From NCBI GenBank assembly GCA_934234275.1, contig CAKQHU010000066.1:1-7428 (forward strand): a DNA stretch of 7,428 nt, given 5' to 3'. The position numbers and the translations under genes are program-made. Position 1 is the first letter of the stretch, and every line of letters starts with the position of its first letter. The stretch is from an uncultured Phascolarctobacterium sp. (GTDB lineage: Bacteria; Bacillota; Negativicutes; Acidaminococcales; Acidaminococcaceae). Under the pieces are notes generated by a model, which saw only the letters and a program-made list of their open reading frames with translations, had not been told where the DNA came from and did no database searches. Positions 1 through 5,916 of this stretch are shown here, piece after piece.

Positions 1-1263
1 ATGCGCTATGCCTATATCGAGGACCTCTGCGCGCAGACCGTGCAGAAGCCCAAGCATACGGAAGCACAGCTGCGCTCCGTAAAAATCGACCATTATCTGA
101 CGCATAAATTCTATGCTATTCCTATTTTTATCATCATCATGGGCCTTGTTTTCTGGCTCACCTTTGACGTTATCGGCGCCTTTCTCAGCGACATCCTCAG
201 CAATGTTATCGATGCTGTAACAGCTTCGGTTGATAACACGCTCACAGTGCTGGATATTGCACCGCCGATGCATTCGCTGATTATCGACGGCATCTTCTCC
301 GGTGTCGGTGCCGTGCTTTCCTTCCTGCCAACCATCGTTACGCTGTTCTTCTTCCTTTCAATGCTCGAGGACAGCGGTTACATGGCGCGTGTCGCCTTCG
401 TTATGGATAAGATGCTGCGTAAAATCGGCCTCTCCGGTTCGTCCTTCGTGCCGATGATCATCGGCTTCGGCTGCAGCGTGCCGGCCATCATGGCCTCGCG
501 CACCCTCGCCAGTGAGCGCGACCGCAAAATGACCATCATGCTCACACCGTTCATGAGCTGCAGCGCCAAGCTGCCTATCTACGGTATGTTCATCGCCGCC
601 TTCTTCCCGCATAACGGCGGTCTGGTCATGCTTTCGCTCTACCTCACCGGCATCTGCGTAGCTATTCTCTCCGGCTTTTTGCTCAACAGCCTGGTGTTCC
701 GCGGCAAGCCTGTTCCCTTCGTCATGGAGCTGCCTGCCTACCGTCTGCCGACAGCGCGCAACATCATCATGCATATGTGGGAAAAGGCCAAAGACTTTCT
801 GCATAAGGCCTTCACGGTTATCTTCCTTGTCAGCATCATCGTCTGGTTCCTGCAGAACTTTGACATCCGCTTTTACATGGTAGATGCCTCCGATAGCGTT
901 ATCGCCTCCATCGGCAAGCTGGCAGCGCCTATTTTTGCGCCGCTCGGCTTCGGCAGCTGGCAGGCAACAACCTCGCTTATCTGCGGCATCACCGCTAAAG
1001 AGGTTGTCATCAGTACGCTTTCCGTGCTGGCAGTCGGCAGCGGCGGTGCGCCTGATCTGGCAAGCCTCTTTTCGCCGCTCACGGCCTACACCTTCCTGGT
1101 GTTCTGCCTGCTCTATCCGCCCTGCGTCGCAGCGCTGGCTACCATCCGCCGCGAGCTGAACTCCGATACCAGCACGCTCTGCCTTATGGGTTATGAGCTT
1201 GTTGTGGCCTGGTGCGTGGCGTTTATCGTAAGACAAATTGGCTTAATGCTTGGCTTCGCCTAA
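1..1263 (+). CDS. feoB: Ferrous iron transport protein B, C-terminal membrane half (5' partial)
   Basis: FeoB is the inner-membrane Fe(II) importer, with an N-terminal GTPase domain followed by a polytopic membrane domain. Only the membrane half is visible (420 codons). The ATG at base 1 is an internal Met: the first residues (RYAYIEDLC) match the stretch that follows the GTPase/helical region, and no G1-G4 GTPase motifs are present. Family hallmarks are the first Gate region, GFGCSVPAIMASRT at residues 155-168 with Cys158; PFMSCSAKLPIY at 183-194; ELPAYRLPTARN at 243-254; ICGITAKEVV at 327-336; and LLYPPCVAAL at 370-379. Hydrophobic segments lie near 38-62, 103-121, 206-231, 270-286, 363-381 and 397-417. 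The gene ends at TAA 1261-1263 and runs into a strong hairpin terminator. It converges on the minus-strand genes, so it is not in operon with them. feoA, if present, would lie upstream of the window. Confidence 0.96.
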   Translation: MRYAYIEDLCAQTVQKPKHTEAQLRSVKIDHYLTHKFYAIPIFIIIMGLVFWLTFDVIGAFLSDILSNVIDAVTASVDNTLTVLDIAPPMHSLIIDGIFSGVGAVLSFLPTIVTLFFFLSMLEDSGYMARVAFVMDKMLRKIGLSGSSFVPMIIGFGCSVPAIMASRTLASERDRKMTIMLTPFMSCSAKLPIYGMFIAAFFPHNGGLVMLSLYLTGICVAILSGFLLNSLVFRGKPVPFVMELPAYRLPTARNIIMHMWEKAKDFLHKAFTVIFLVSIIVWFLQNFDIRFYMVDASDSVIASIGKLAAPIFAPLGFGSWQATTSLICGITAKEVVISTLSVLAVGSGGAPDLASLFSPLTAYTFLVFCLLYPPCVAALATIRRELNSDTSTLCLMGYELVVAWCVAFIVRQIGLMLGFA

Positions 1264-1277
1264 AAATTGCATAAGAA

Positions 1278-1322
1278 AACAGCCCAAAACTCATGCTTTG
1301 AGAATTGGGCTGTTATTTTTTT
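1278..1322 (+). terminator. Rho-independent terminator of feoB, possibly bidirectional
   Basis: AACAGCCCAA (1278-1287) pairs with TTGGGCTGTT (1305-1314). A nested CTCA/TGAG pairing sits inside the loop (1290-1293 with 1299-1302). A run of seven T follows at 1316-1322. The hairpin lies 15 bases after the feoB stop and 16 bases before the stop of the converging minus-strand gene. On the minus strand the stem is followed by TTTTCTT, a weaker T-tract, so it may also end the leftward operon. Confidence 0.9.
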
Positions 1323-1337
1323 GCCTATTTTACTGCT

Positions 1338-2126
1338 CTACAGCTCTTTTATCCGCGCATACGCCTGCTGCCAGCTCGTCAGCGACAGCTGCCACAGCTC
1401 GCTGTACGCCCGCACTACCGCCTGCGGCGAACTTACATGCAACGCGCACAGTCCCCGCACTCCTGCATAAGGATAGTACGGAATGCACGTCCGCGCCTCC
1501 TCGGGCGTCTGCAAAAACGTCTGCGCTATACTATGCTGCCCCTGCTGCAAACACCACAGCCAACGGGCAAACTCTGCCAACGTTTCCTTGACCACGGCAG
1601 CCTGCGCCGCCTCCGTCTGCCGGCCGTACCAATAGCGCTGCGCCTGCTTGTACTCCGCACTCTGCACCGCTGCGCCGGCAGCGCCAAAGTGCACCAGCAC
1701 CGCCTGATAATGCAGCAGATGCACACGCTCATGCACCAGCACGGAATCATAATAGGCTGCGTAATCCCAGCCATGCTCAGCACATTCCTGCCTGATAGCG
1801 TTCACATAAAGCGTAATACCCTTGCCCGCAGCAAATTCACCGTGCAGCAGGCGTTTGAACTTTAGCTGCTGCAGCTTTTTGCTCCACTCGGTATATTGCT
1901 TGCCAAGCCTTGGCAATGCAGCGATATCATACGCCGCCTGCAATGCTTCCGCACGCTTTAACATTTGCCTGCCCTCGCGCTGCACGGCAACCGTATCGTA
2001 GCGCCCGTACTGCCTGTAAAGCAGCACGTCGGACTCCGCATACGCTGTTGGCAGGCCAAGCCTTTCGGGAGCAGTGACGATATTTTCTAAGATAAGCTCT
2101 AACATTCTTTTTAATTCAGCAAGCAC
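1338..2126 (-). CDS. Unrecognised protein with HEXXH zinc-metallopeptidase signature
   Basis: A 262-residue protein I cannot assign to a named family. It has a clear HERVH (HEXXH) at residues 132-136 in a hydrophobic helix (SVLVHERVHLLHY), the zinc-binding and catalytic signature of zincin peptidases. Downstream, KETLAEF (180-186) resembles the third-ligand helix of gluzincins (E-x-x-A), which makes Glu181 the best candidate third ligand, 45 residues after the second His. No signal peptide or membrane segment is seen, so a cytosolic location is likely. The N-terminus is charged and helical; the C-terminal half is rich in Ala, Trp and Tyr. The start is GTG at 2124-2126 with a weak GAGAAG seven bases upstream. 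The ATG at 2103-2105 (codon 8) has no better site. It begins 28 bases after the deformylase-like gene, suggesting co-transcription. The protease activity is inferred from the motif only. Confidence 0.8.
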   Translation of the reverse strand: MLAELKRMLELILENIVTAPERLGLPTAYAESDVLLYRQYGRYDTVAVQREGRQMLKRAEALQAAYDIAALPRLGKQYTEWSKKLQQLKFKRLLHGEFAAGKGITLYVNAIRQECAEHGWDYAAYYDSVLVHERVHLLHYQAVLVHFGAAGAAVQSAEYKQAQRYWYGRQTEAAQAAVVKETLAEFARWLWCLQQGQHSIAQTFLQTPEEARTCIPYYPYAGVRGLCALHVSSPQAVVRAYSELWQLSLTSWQQAYARIKEL

Positions 2127-2154
2127 TTTTCAGCTTCTCGGACAATCACAGCGC

Positions 2155-2565
2155 TTAAATTATAATACCATTGCAATGGTCAATCTCGTGCTGGATAATC
2201 TGCGCCGTAAAGCCGCTGAAGCTCTGCTTGCACTTTTTAAACTGCATGTCCTGATAGGCAACCGTGATTTTTTCGTAGCGCACTGCAGCACGCTCACCCT
2301 CCAGCGACAGGCAGCCCTCCTCCGTCATGTACTTGCCGGAGCGCTTGATAATCTCCGGGTTCAGCATGGCAATATTCGTGGGGCCGATATTTACGGCGAT
2401 GACGCATTTCTGCACGCCGATCATATTTGCTGCCAGGCCCACGCAACGCTCCGCATGAGCTGCAAGCGTATCTAATAAATCCTGCGCTACTGCAATATCC
2501 ATAAAGGTTGCAGGCTGGGATTTTTGTGCCAAAAAGGCTTCGTCTTTTACTATTGGTTTTTCCAT
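2155..2565 (-). CDS. def: Peptide deformylase-like protein (short, 136 residues; motif-I Gln replaced by Met)
   Basis: Peptide deformylases remove the N-formyl group from new proteins in the cytosol, using a Fe(II) or Zn ion held by one Cys and two His. All three family motifs are visible: motif I VGLAANMIG (42-50), motif II EEGCLSLEG (82-90, metal ligand Cys85) and motif III QHEIDHCNG (125-133, ligands His126 and His130, catalytic Glu127). The oddity is Met48, where active enzymes carry Gln (GLAANQIG); that Gln normally helps position the substrate carbonyl. At 136 residues the protein is shorter than typical enzymes (about 150-190). It resembles the small second deformylase found in streptococci and other Firmicutes, which share GMAANMIG; from memory, the pneumococcal copy was reported not to supply deformylase function. 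The start ATG (2563-2565) has a strong GGAGGT five bases upstream. It may be a specialised or inactive paralogue, with the housekeeping def elsewhere. Confidence 0.9.
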   Translation of the reverse strand: MEKPIVKDEAFLAQKSQPATFMDIAVAQDLLDTLAAHAERCVGLAANMIGVQKCVIAVNIGPTNIAMLNPEIIKRSGKYMTEEGCLSLEGERAAVRYEKITVAYQDMQFKKCKQSFSGFTAQIIQHEIDHCNGIII

Positions 2566-2570
2566 GGTGT

Positions 2571-2576
2571 ACCTCC
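2571..2576 (-). promoter_or_regulatory. Strong ribosome binding site of the deformylase-like gene
   Basis: The minus strand reads GGAGGT, then five bases (ACACC), then ATG. This near-perfect Shine-Dalgarno fixes the start at 2565. Confidence 0.85.
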
Positions 2577-2604
2577 AGGTGTTGATTTTTTATGTCTAAA
2601 GTCT

Positions 2605-3138
2605 TCATCCTCTTACCGAGAACTGTCCGACAATCTGTATATAAGTATCTTTATCAGCTTCCAGATAATTCTCCAGCCAAGAATCTACAGACTGAATAAA
2701 ATGTCCTTTGCTGTCTTGCGTCGGATATACATGCTCATCGATACTTTCAAGATAATCTTTGATTTGATATTTGACCTTCAAGTAATCTTTACCGCTAGCC
2801 TTATCTATAATATTCTTAAGGCCTGCTATTTTATTATCAAAGTACTGCTTAAGATAGCCTCTTTTAATGACAATAACATTATTTTTGAGTTCACATACAG
2901 TAGCATCAGCATGCACATTAACTAAATCATAAAATCTTTCAGTTGCTTCCGCCAAAGCTTCCGTGTCCTGCAGCTCGTCCATACAAGCATAAGCACCTTC
3001 GCCAAAGCAAGCAGTAAAATATGTATCGCTACAAATATCCATTTCCGATATATCTCTATATGACTGACTTTCTTGCAGTGTTAATGCTTTAGCTGTACTA
3101 AGGGTTTTGATAATATAAACATTGCTTACAAAGCTCAT
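2605..3138 (-). CDS. Hypothetical protein of the AT-rich HNH cassette (177 residues)
   Basis: I do not recognise this 177-residue protein. It has no signal peptide, membrane segment or obvious catalytic motif. The composition is acidic in the first half (EMDICSD, MDELQDTEALAEATE), with a Lys-rich, probably helical middle (residues about 95-125) and an acidic region again near 150-165. The start ATG (3136-3138) is preceded by AAAAGGATAGG on the minus strand, a plausible Shine-Dalgarno about ten bases away. It lies 61 bases downstream of the HNH gene and 39 bases upstream of the deformylase-like gene. Its base composition is like the HNH gene and unlike the rest of the window: lines 2641-2700 and 2761-2820 have 20/60 and 18/60 G+C. 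It probably travelled with the HNH gene. A role as partner, specificity or immunity protein for the nuclease is speculation. Confidence 0.7.
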   Translation of the reverse strand: MSFVSNVYIIKTLSTAKALTLQESQSYRDISEMDICSDTYFTACFGEGAYACMDELQDTEALAEATERFYDLVNVHADATVCELKNNVIVIKRGYLKQYFDNKIAGLKNIIDKASGKDYLKVKYQIKDYLESIDEHVYPTQDSKGHFIQSVDSWLENYLEADKDTYIQIVGQFSVRG

Positions 3139-3199
3139 ATTCTGCCTATCCTTTTCTTTACTACAATGCTCTAGTATTTACTCAACAACAGACGCAATT

Positions 3200-3976
3200 T
3201 CACGCTTTTTCAAATATGCAATCCCTGTGCCATTCTAAAAAGGCTTTGTCGATATTATATTTGCTTGGAACAGCTAATTCTTTGCCTTTAATGGGCAAAA
3301 AATACTTTACGTAATATTCCTGCGTAATTGCTTTCTCCAATCTGGATGAGAATATAGTTCTGTTATTTTCATCAAAAGCGATAATGCCTTTATCAAACGC
3401 CTTGTCATACAATGCAGATAAGCATATGCCATTGCTCGGATTTAAGCGTTCTTTCTCATTCATCGCCCAAGGAATAATGTGGCTTGCTACCAGCAATTCA
3501 GGAATATCTATCCCAGTAAGTGCGCACTTGCCATTGAAATTTGCCATAACTAAGCTTCTAAAGACATCTTGATTAACTCTTTGCTTTGTTAAGCTTAATT
3601 TTTCTGCACCTACAAGATAATCAGGGATATCCTGTAACTGCTGCTGATATTTTTCTTCGATTGTTGACTGCTCATAGCGCGCAAGAATAGCTTCACTTTC
3701 ATATATCAGCTTTTCTCTGTCATGAGAAAATTCATCCCAATACTGCTGGCACTTAGGACCACCATGCTGCATGCCGGAAACGCCTCTTTGCTTCAGCATC
3801 GGGTCACAGGAAGCGTAGTTCACAAGCCTATAGGCAACAGCATCAGGAGTTCTGCCGATAAGCTTCGCAACTCTGATTACCTCAGGATTGGTTTTATGCA
3901 TTTTACCAAATGGCATTTTTAAATACAGATTTAAGGCCAAAATCATCTCGTCCCTAGACCATAAATTCCTAGCCAT
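3200..3976 (-). CDS. HNH endonuclease (HNH_2 type) with N-terminal helical domain
   Basis: A 258-residue protein with a C-terminal HNH nuclease fold of the type often annotated as a putative restriction endonuclease. Core elements are FRSLVMANFNGKCALTG (139-155), ASHIIPW (164-170, the first motif His being His166), RLNPSNGICLS (177-187, Asn182) and LYDKAFDKGIIAFD (189-202). These match the usual ASHI.PW ... LNP.NG..LS..LDKAFD.G pattern, so the active site looks intact. Residues 1-60 (WSRDEMILALNLYL, GRTPDAVAYRLVNY) form a separate N-terminal domain; the GRTPDAVAYRL stretch looks like a DNA-binding helix and may give specificity. No methyltransferase is in view, so a classic restriction-modification pair is not supported. 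The start ATG has GGAGGT ten bases upstream, and a good promoter lies at 4013-4041. Lines such as 3301-3360 are 20/60 G+C, well below the neighbours, suggesting horizontal acquisition. A role in phage or DNA defence is inference. Confidence 0.9.
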   Translation of the reverse strand: MARNLWSRDEMILALNLYLKMPFGKMHKTNPEVIRVAKLIGRTPDAVAYRLVNYASCDPMLKQRGVSGMQHGGPKCQQYWDEFSHDREKLIYESEAILARYEQSTIEEKYQQQLQDIPDYLVGAEKLSLTKQRVNQDVFRSLVMANFNGKCALTGIDIPELLVASHIIPWAMNEKERLNPSNGICLSALYDKAFDKGIIAFDENNRTIFSSRLEKAITQEYYVKYFLPIKGKELAVPSKYNIDKAFLEWHRDCIFEKA

Positions 3977-3986
3977 AAGTAATCCA

Positions 3987-3992
3987 ACCTCC
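3987..3992 (-). promoter_or_regulatory. Ribosome binding site of the HNH gene
   Basis: GGAGGT on the minus strand, ten bases before the ATG at 3976. It supports this start over any internal Met. Confidence 0.7.
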
Positions 3993-4012
3993 GCTTCTTT
4001 TTTCTATTCCCT

Positions 4013-4041
4013 ATTCTACCCCACTTATGCTCTTTAGGCAA
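4013..4041 (-). promoter_or_regulatory. Predicted sigma-A promoter of the HNH gene / four-gene run
   Basis: On the minus strand TTGCCT (4041-4036, four of six matches to TTGACA) is followed by exactly 17 bases and then TAGAAT (4018-4013, five of six matches to TATAAT). It lies 36 bases upstream of the HNH start codon and is the best promoter seen in the 3977-4153 gap. No comparable promoter was found in the short gaps of the next three genes, so it may drive all four. Confidence 0.6.
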
Positions 4042-4101
4042 CCGCAAGCCCTTTATCACTACATCAGTACATTCAAACACGCTTTAAAATAAATTCTACG
4101 C

Positions 4102-4142
4102 AAATTTGACTTGTAACCCATTTTACGTTACAAATCAAATTT
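4102..4142. repeat. 16-bp inverted repeat downstream of the MBL gene (possible weak terminator or operator)
   Basis: AAATTTGACTTGTAAC (4102-4117) and GTTACAAATCAAATTT (4127-4142) are inverted copies with one mismatch, separated by nine bases. In minus-strand RNA the mismatch becomes a G-U pair, so all 16 pairs can form there; plus-strand RNA would have a C-A mismatch. That favours an RNA hairpin at the 3' end of the MBL transcript, 11 bases after its stop. Only three T follow the stem, so it is a poor classical terminator. It also sits at the edge of the AT-rich HNH cassette. A protein-binding operator cannot be excluded. Confidence 0.6.
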
Positions 4143-4153
4143 ATTCACCATTT

Positions 4154-5116
4154 TTACCGCTCCGTCAGCACATCAAAGCTCTTGCCATCCGTTGTTACCG
4201 TCAGCGTGCCGTGATCGTGCGTCGTCAGCACCTTTGCGCCAAGATGCGTTAAGCTGCCCACCACGTTCTTGTTCGGATGCTTGTAAATCGAAAAATCACC
4301 GCAGCTGATGAGCGCGTATTTAGGCTTAACCTTGCTGATGAACGGCCAATAGGACGATGTCTTGCTGCCGTGATGGCCCACCTTCAGCACGTCCGCCTGC
4401 AGCGCAGTGCCGTATTTTTGCTGCAGCGCATCCTCCACCGGCGCCTCCGCATCACCCGTCAGCAGCATTTTAAAGCTGCCGTAATGCAGCATCAGCACCA
4501 GGCTGGTGTTATTCATATTCTTCAGGTCCTTTTTGCTGAGGAAATCCCCCGGCGCCAGCACCTCGATATAATAATTTTTGTCAATCGTAATCTTATCCCC
4601 GGCCTTCAGCGCCTGTCCGTTATACCTGCCGGCGCGCAAATCACTGTTCAGCGCCACGGACGCTTTATAGCCGTTGTTCACATAACCGCTGTCATAAATA
4701 TTGCTGACACCGTATTTACCGCGCACGTACATGATATTGCCCATATGGTCACGGTGATGGTGCGTCACAAAAACAGTCTTAATCCTGTTGACTCCGGCCT
4801 TATCCAGCGCCTTAATCAGCGCCTGCCTGCCGCCGCTGTCGCCAACCTTGTCCTTGGCATCGTTGCCCACGTCAATCATAATGTTACGCTTGCCGTCCTG
4901 CAGCAAAATCGCATCTGCCTGCCCCACATCCAGCACGCTGATGCGCAGTCGGCCCTGCGCTGCGCCTGTGTCCTGCTTCTGTTGCATGCTCTGCGGCATG
5001 TTGTTTTTTACTGCGGCGCGCACGCTTTCGGCGTTAGGCTGGTACAGGCCGCTGTACGCTGCCAGCGCCACAATGAAGGCTATAATAATTTGAAAAACAA
5101 ACTTTAATTTACGCAT
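4154..5116 (-). CDS. ComEC-like metallo-beta-lactamase fold hydrolase, secreted or membrane-anchored
   Basis: A 320-residue protein with a basic start and hydrophobic stretch (about residues 5-24), fitting a signal peptide or N-terminal anchor, so the enzyme should act outside the cytoplasmic membrane. A Gln/Ala-rich linker (about 25-55) precedes a metallo-beta-lactamase domain of the ComEC/Rec2 C-terminal type: VLDVGQADAILLQ (61-73), IDVGN (81-85), the metal motif THHHRDH (118-124; His119, His121, Asp123, His124), LLTGDAE (218-224, Asp222), KVGHHGS (245-251, His248) and KHP (279-281). All expected ligands are present. ComEC itself is a large membrane channel; here the hydrolase stands alone with no competence or channel domain. 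Such free-standing versions are often annotated as MBL fold metallohydrolases; a nuclease or phosphodiesterase activity is likely, but the substrate is unknown. The ATG is preceded by AAGGGAAG. The gene has its own extended -10 promoter. Confidence 0.9.
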   Translation of the reverse strand: MRKLKFVFQIIIAFIVALAAYSGLYQPNAESVRAAVKNNMPQSMQQKQDTGAAQGRLRISVLDVGQADAILLQDGKRNIMIDVGNDAKDKVGDSGGRQALIKALDKAGVNRIKTVFVTHHHRDHMGNIMYVRGKYGVSNIYDSGYVNNGYKASVALNSDLRAGRYNGQALKAGDKITIDKNYYIEVLAPGDFLSKKDLKNMNNTSLVLMLHYGSFKMLLTGDAEAPVEDALQQKYGTALQADVLKVGHHGSKTSSYWPFISKVKPKYALISCGDFSIYKHPNKNVVGSLTHLGAKVLTTHDHGTLTVTTDGKSFDVLTER

Positions 5117-5145
5117 GTGTATCTTACTTCCCTTTTCTTTTACAA

Positions 5146-5167
5146 ATCAGCAGCTTCGTTTGCTGAT
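5146..5167. repeat. 7-bp inverted repeat in the leader of the MBL gene
   Basis: ATCAGCA (5146-5152) and TGCTGAT (5161-5167) are perfect inverted copies around an eight-base loop. They sit just downstream of the -10 element, where the transcript start is expected, and upstream of the ribosome binding site. This could be an operator or a 5' UTR hairpin; it is short enough to be chance. Confidence 0.35.
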
Positions 5168-5173
5168 ATATTT

Positions 5174-5182
5174 ATTATATCA
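5174..5182 (-). promoter_or_regulatory. Extended -10 promoter of the MBL gene
   Basis: The minus strand reads TGATATAAT, a perfect TATAAT with the TGn extension. The expected -35 position falls inside the neighbouring terminator stem and matches TTGACA poorly, so the extended -10 probably does the work. It lies 57 bases upstream of the start codon. Confidence 0.6.
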
Positions 5183-5189
5183 CGCCAAT

Positions 5190-5233
5190 AAAAAAGCGTA
5201 CATACTTGCAAGTCGTATGTACGCTTCATTTTT
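5190..5233 (-). terminator. Rho-independent terminator after the small secreted protein gene (bidirectional form)
   Basis: AAGCGTACATAC (5194-5205) and GTATGTACGCTT (5215-5226) form a perfect 12-bp stem with a nine-base loop. On the minus strand the stem runs into six T; on the plus strand CATTTTT follows. It lies 130 bases after the stop at 5357, leaving a long 3' UTR. The span 5234-5356 holds no feature I can support beyond a doubtful 22-codon frame. Confidence 0.85.
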
Positions 5234-5356
5234 AATCTGTCAGTTTAAAGTATATAAAATTTTGCTAATTTTTTCTGTAATCGCAGGCACATGCGCTCAA
5301 CCGCAACAAGCATTGCTCCCGCAGGTTCTGCGTGCTCCGAATTTTACGGCAGGCTT

Positions 5357-5812
5357 TTATTTATGCAGCCATTTATTTTGCTGCACCTTTTTGTTTAATG
5401 CATCCAATGCTTTGGTATATACATTAAGGATTTCCTTTTTGCCCTTTGTCTGCTGCACTGCTGCTTCACCGCCCATATCAAGGCACACATTGCCGTCTTT
5501 ATCAATTATATAATGTGCCGCTACAGTATATTCCGTACCATTATTATTAAAAAGGTATAAATACATGGCACTTACAGCATTCTGCAACGATTCCTCCTCG
5601 CGCAGTGACTTTAAAAATTCAGCGTCTGTGAACTGCTCCTCCGCAAACACAGCCAGATACAGCTGTCCGCTTTTACTCAGGCTCTGCACCGAATCAACAT
5701 CCACATAAAGTACGCCGACATCGGTTTCGCCTGCCTTCTGCAGGTTCTGGCAGTTGCCTACGGCAGCAATACTCAATAATATCAGCATTATCAAAAGCTT
5801 AATGTAACGCAT
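5357..5812 (-). CDS. Small secreted protein of unknown function (151 residues)
   Basis: The longest frame opens at a GTG (5819-5821), but that GTG is part of the Shine-Dalgarno GAGGTG (5819-5824). The ATG at 5810-5812, six bases downstream of it, is the better start, giving MRYIKLLIMLILLSIAAVGNCQN. This is a good signal peptide: Arg and Lys, a hydrophobic core, then a small-residue end near AVGNC. The Cys is not in a proper lipobox, so lipidation is doubtful. The mature part has VGVLYVDVDSVQSL, an alpha/beta-looking centre with YLYLFNNNGTEYTV, then HYIIDKDGNVCLDMGG and a Lys-rich helical end. The pattern 'V-x-YVDxDS ... DKDGN' recalls the small periplasmic surface-adhesin-E-like proteins common in Negativicutes and Pasteurellaceae, but this is a weak visual resemblance only. 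It is expressed from its own promoter and lies just downstream of the adhesin gene. Confidence 0.75.
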   Translation of the reverse strand: MRYIKLLIMLILLSIAAVGNCQNLQKAGETDVGVLYVDVDSVQSLSKSGQLYLAVFAEEQFTDAEFLKSLREEESLQNAVSAMYLYLFNNNGTEYTVAAHYIIDKDGNVCLDMGGEAAVQQTKGKKEILNVYTKALDALNKKVQQNKWLHK

Positions 5813-5818
5813 TTTTTG

Positions 5819-5824
5819 CACCTC
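5819..5824 (-). promoter_or_regulatory. Ribosome binding site that decides the start of the small secreted protein
   Basis: The minus strand reads GAGGTG, CAAAAA, ATG. The in-frame GTG inside it is too close to serve as a start with this site and would add three residues before the signal peptide. Confidence 0.7.
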
Positions 5825-5841
5825 GCATAATCAACAATTTT

Positions 5842-5879
5842 ATTATATCCATTATATAACAAAAAGAGGGCAAAGTCAC
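5842..5879 (-). promoter_or_regulatory. Promoter of the small secreted protein, embedded in the upstream terminator
   Basis: On the minus strand GTGACT (5879-5874, four of six matches to TTGACA) is followed by 17 bases and TATAAT (5856-5851). A second TATAAT lies at 5847-5842. The -35 element is exactly in the loop of the adhesin gene's terminator hairpin. Confidence 0.5.
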
Positions 5880-5891
5880 CCTTGCCCTCTT
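5861..5891 (-). terminator. Rho-independent terminator of the adhesin gene
   Basis: AAGAGGGCAA (5864-5873) and TTGCCCTCTT (5882-5891) make a perfect 10-bp GC-rich stem with an eight-base loop. Reading leftward it runs into five T (5865-5861). It lies 25 bases after the adhesin stop codon. Confidence 0.88.
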
Positions 5892-5916
5892 ATTGATTAT
5901 AGGATTTTACGATAAA

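Noticed and set aside
1..3. ATG at the first base as the true start of feoB
   Set aside because: The protein begins after the GTPase domain and no ribosome site can be seen. The gene clearly continues to the left.
358..1236. Minus-strand open frame of 292 codons opposite feoB
   Set aside because: The plus strand encodes unmistakable FeoB motifs. The antisense product is a charged low-complexity string produced by the codon bias of the real gene.
1..2565. Functional iron link between feoB and the deformylase-like enzyme
   Set aside because: The genes converge and are separated by a terminator, so adjacency gives no evidence of joint regulation.
2605..3976. Calling the HNH and 177-residue genes a toxin-antitoxin or restriction-modification system
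   Set aside because: No methyltransferase is visible, the order and sizes do not match a known toxin-antitoxin type, and the 177-residue protein has no recognised domain.
4102..4142. BirA-type biotin operator (GTAAC ... GTTAC halves)
   Set aside because: The spacing between the halves is nine bases, shorter than the roughly 14-16 of known sites, and no biotin gene is nearby.
4277..5107. Plus-strand open frame of 276 codons opposite the MBL gene
   Set aside because: The minus-strand frame has a complete ComEC-like domain, signal segment and promoter; the plus-strand product has no recognisable motif.
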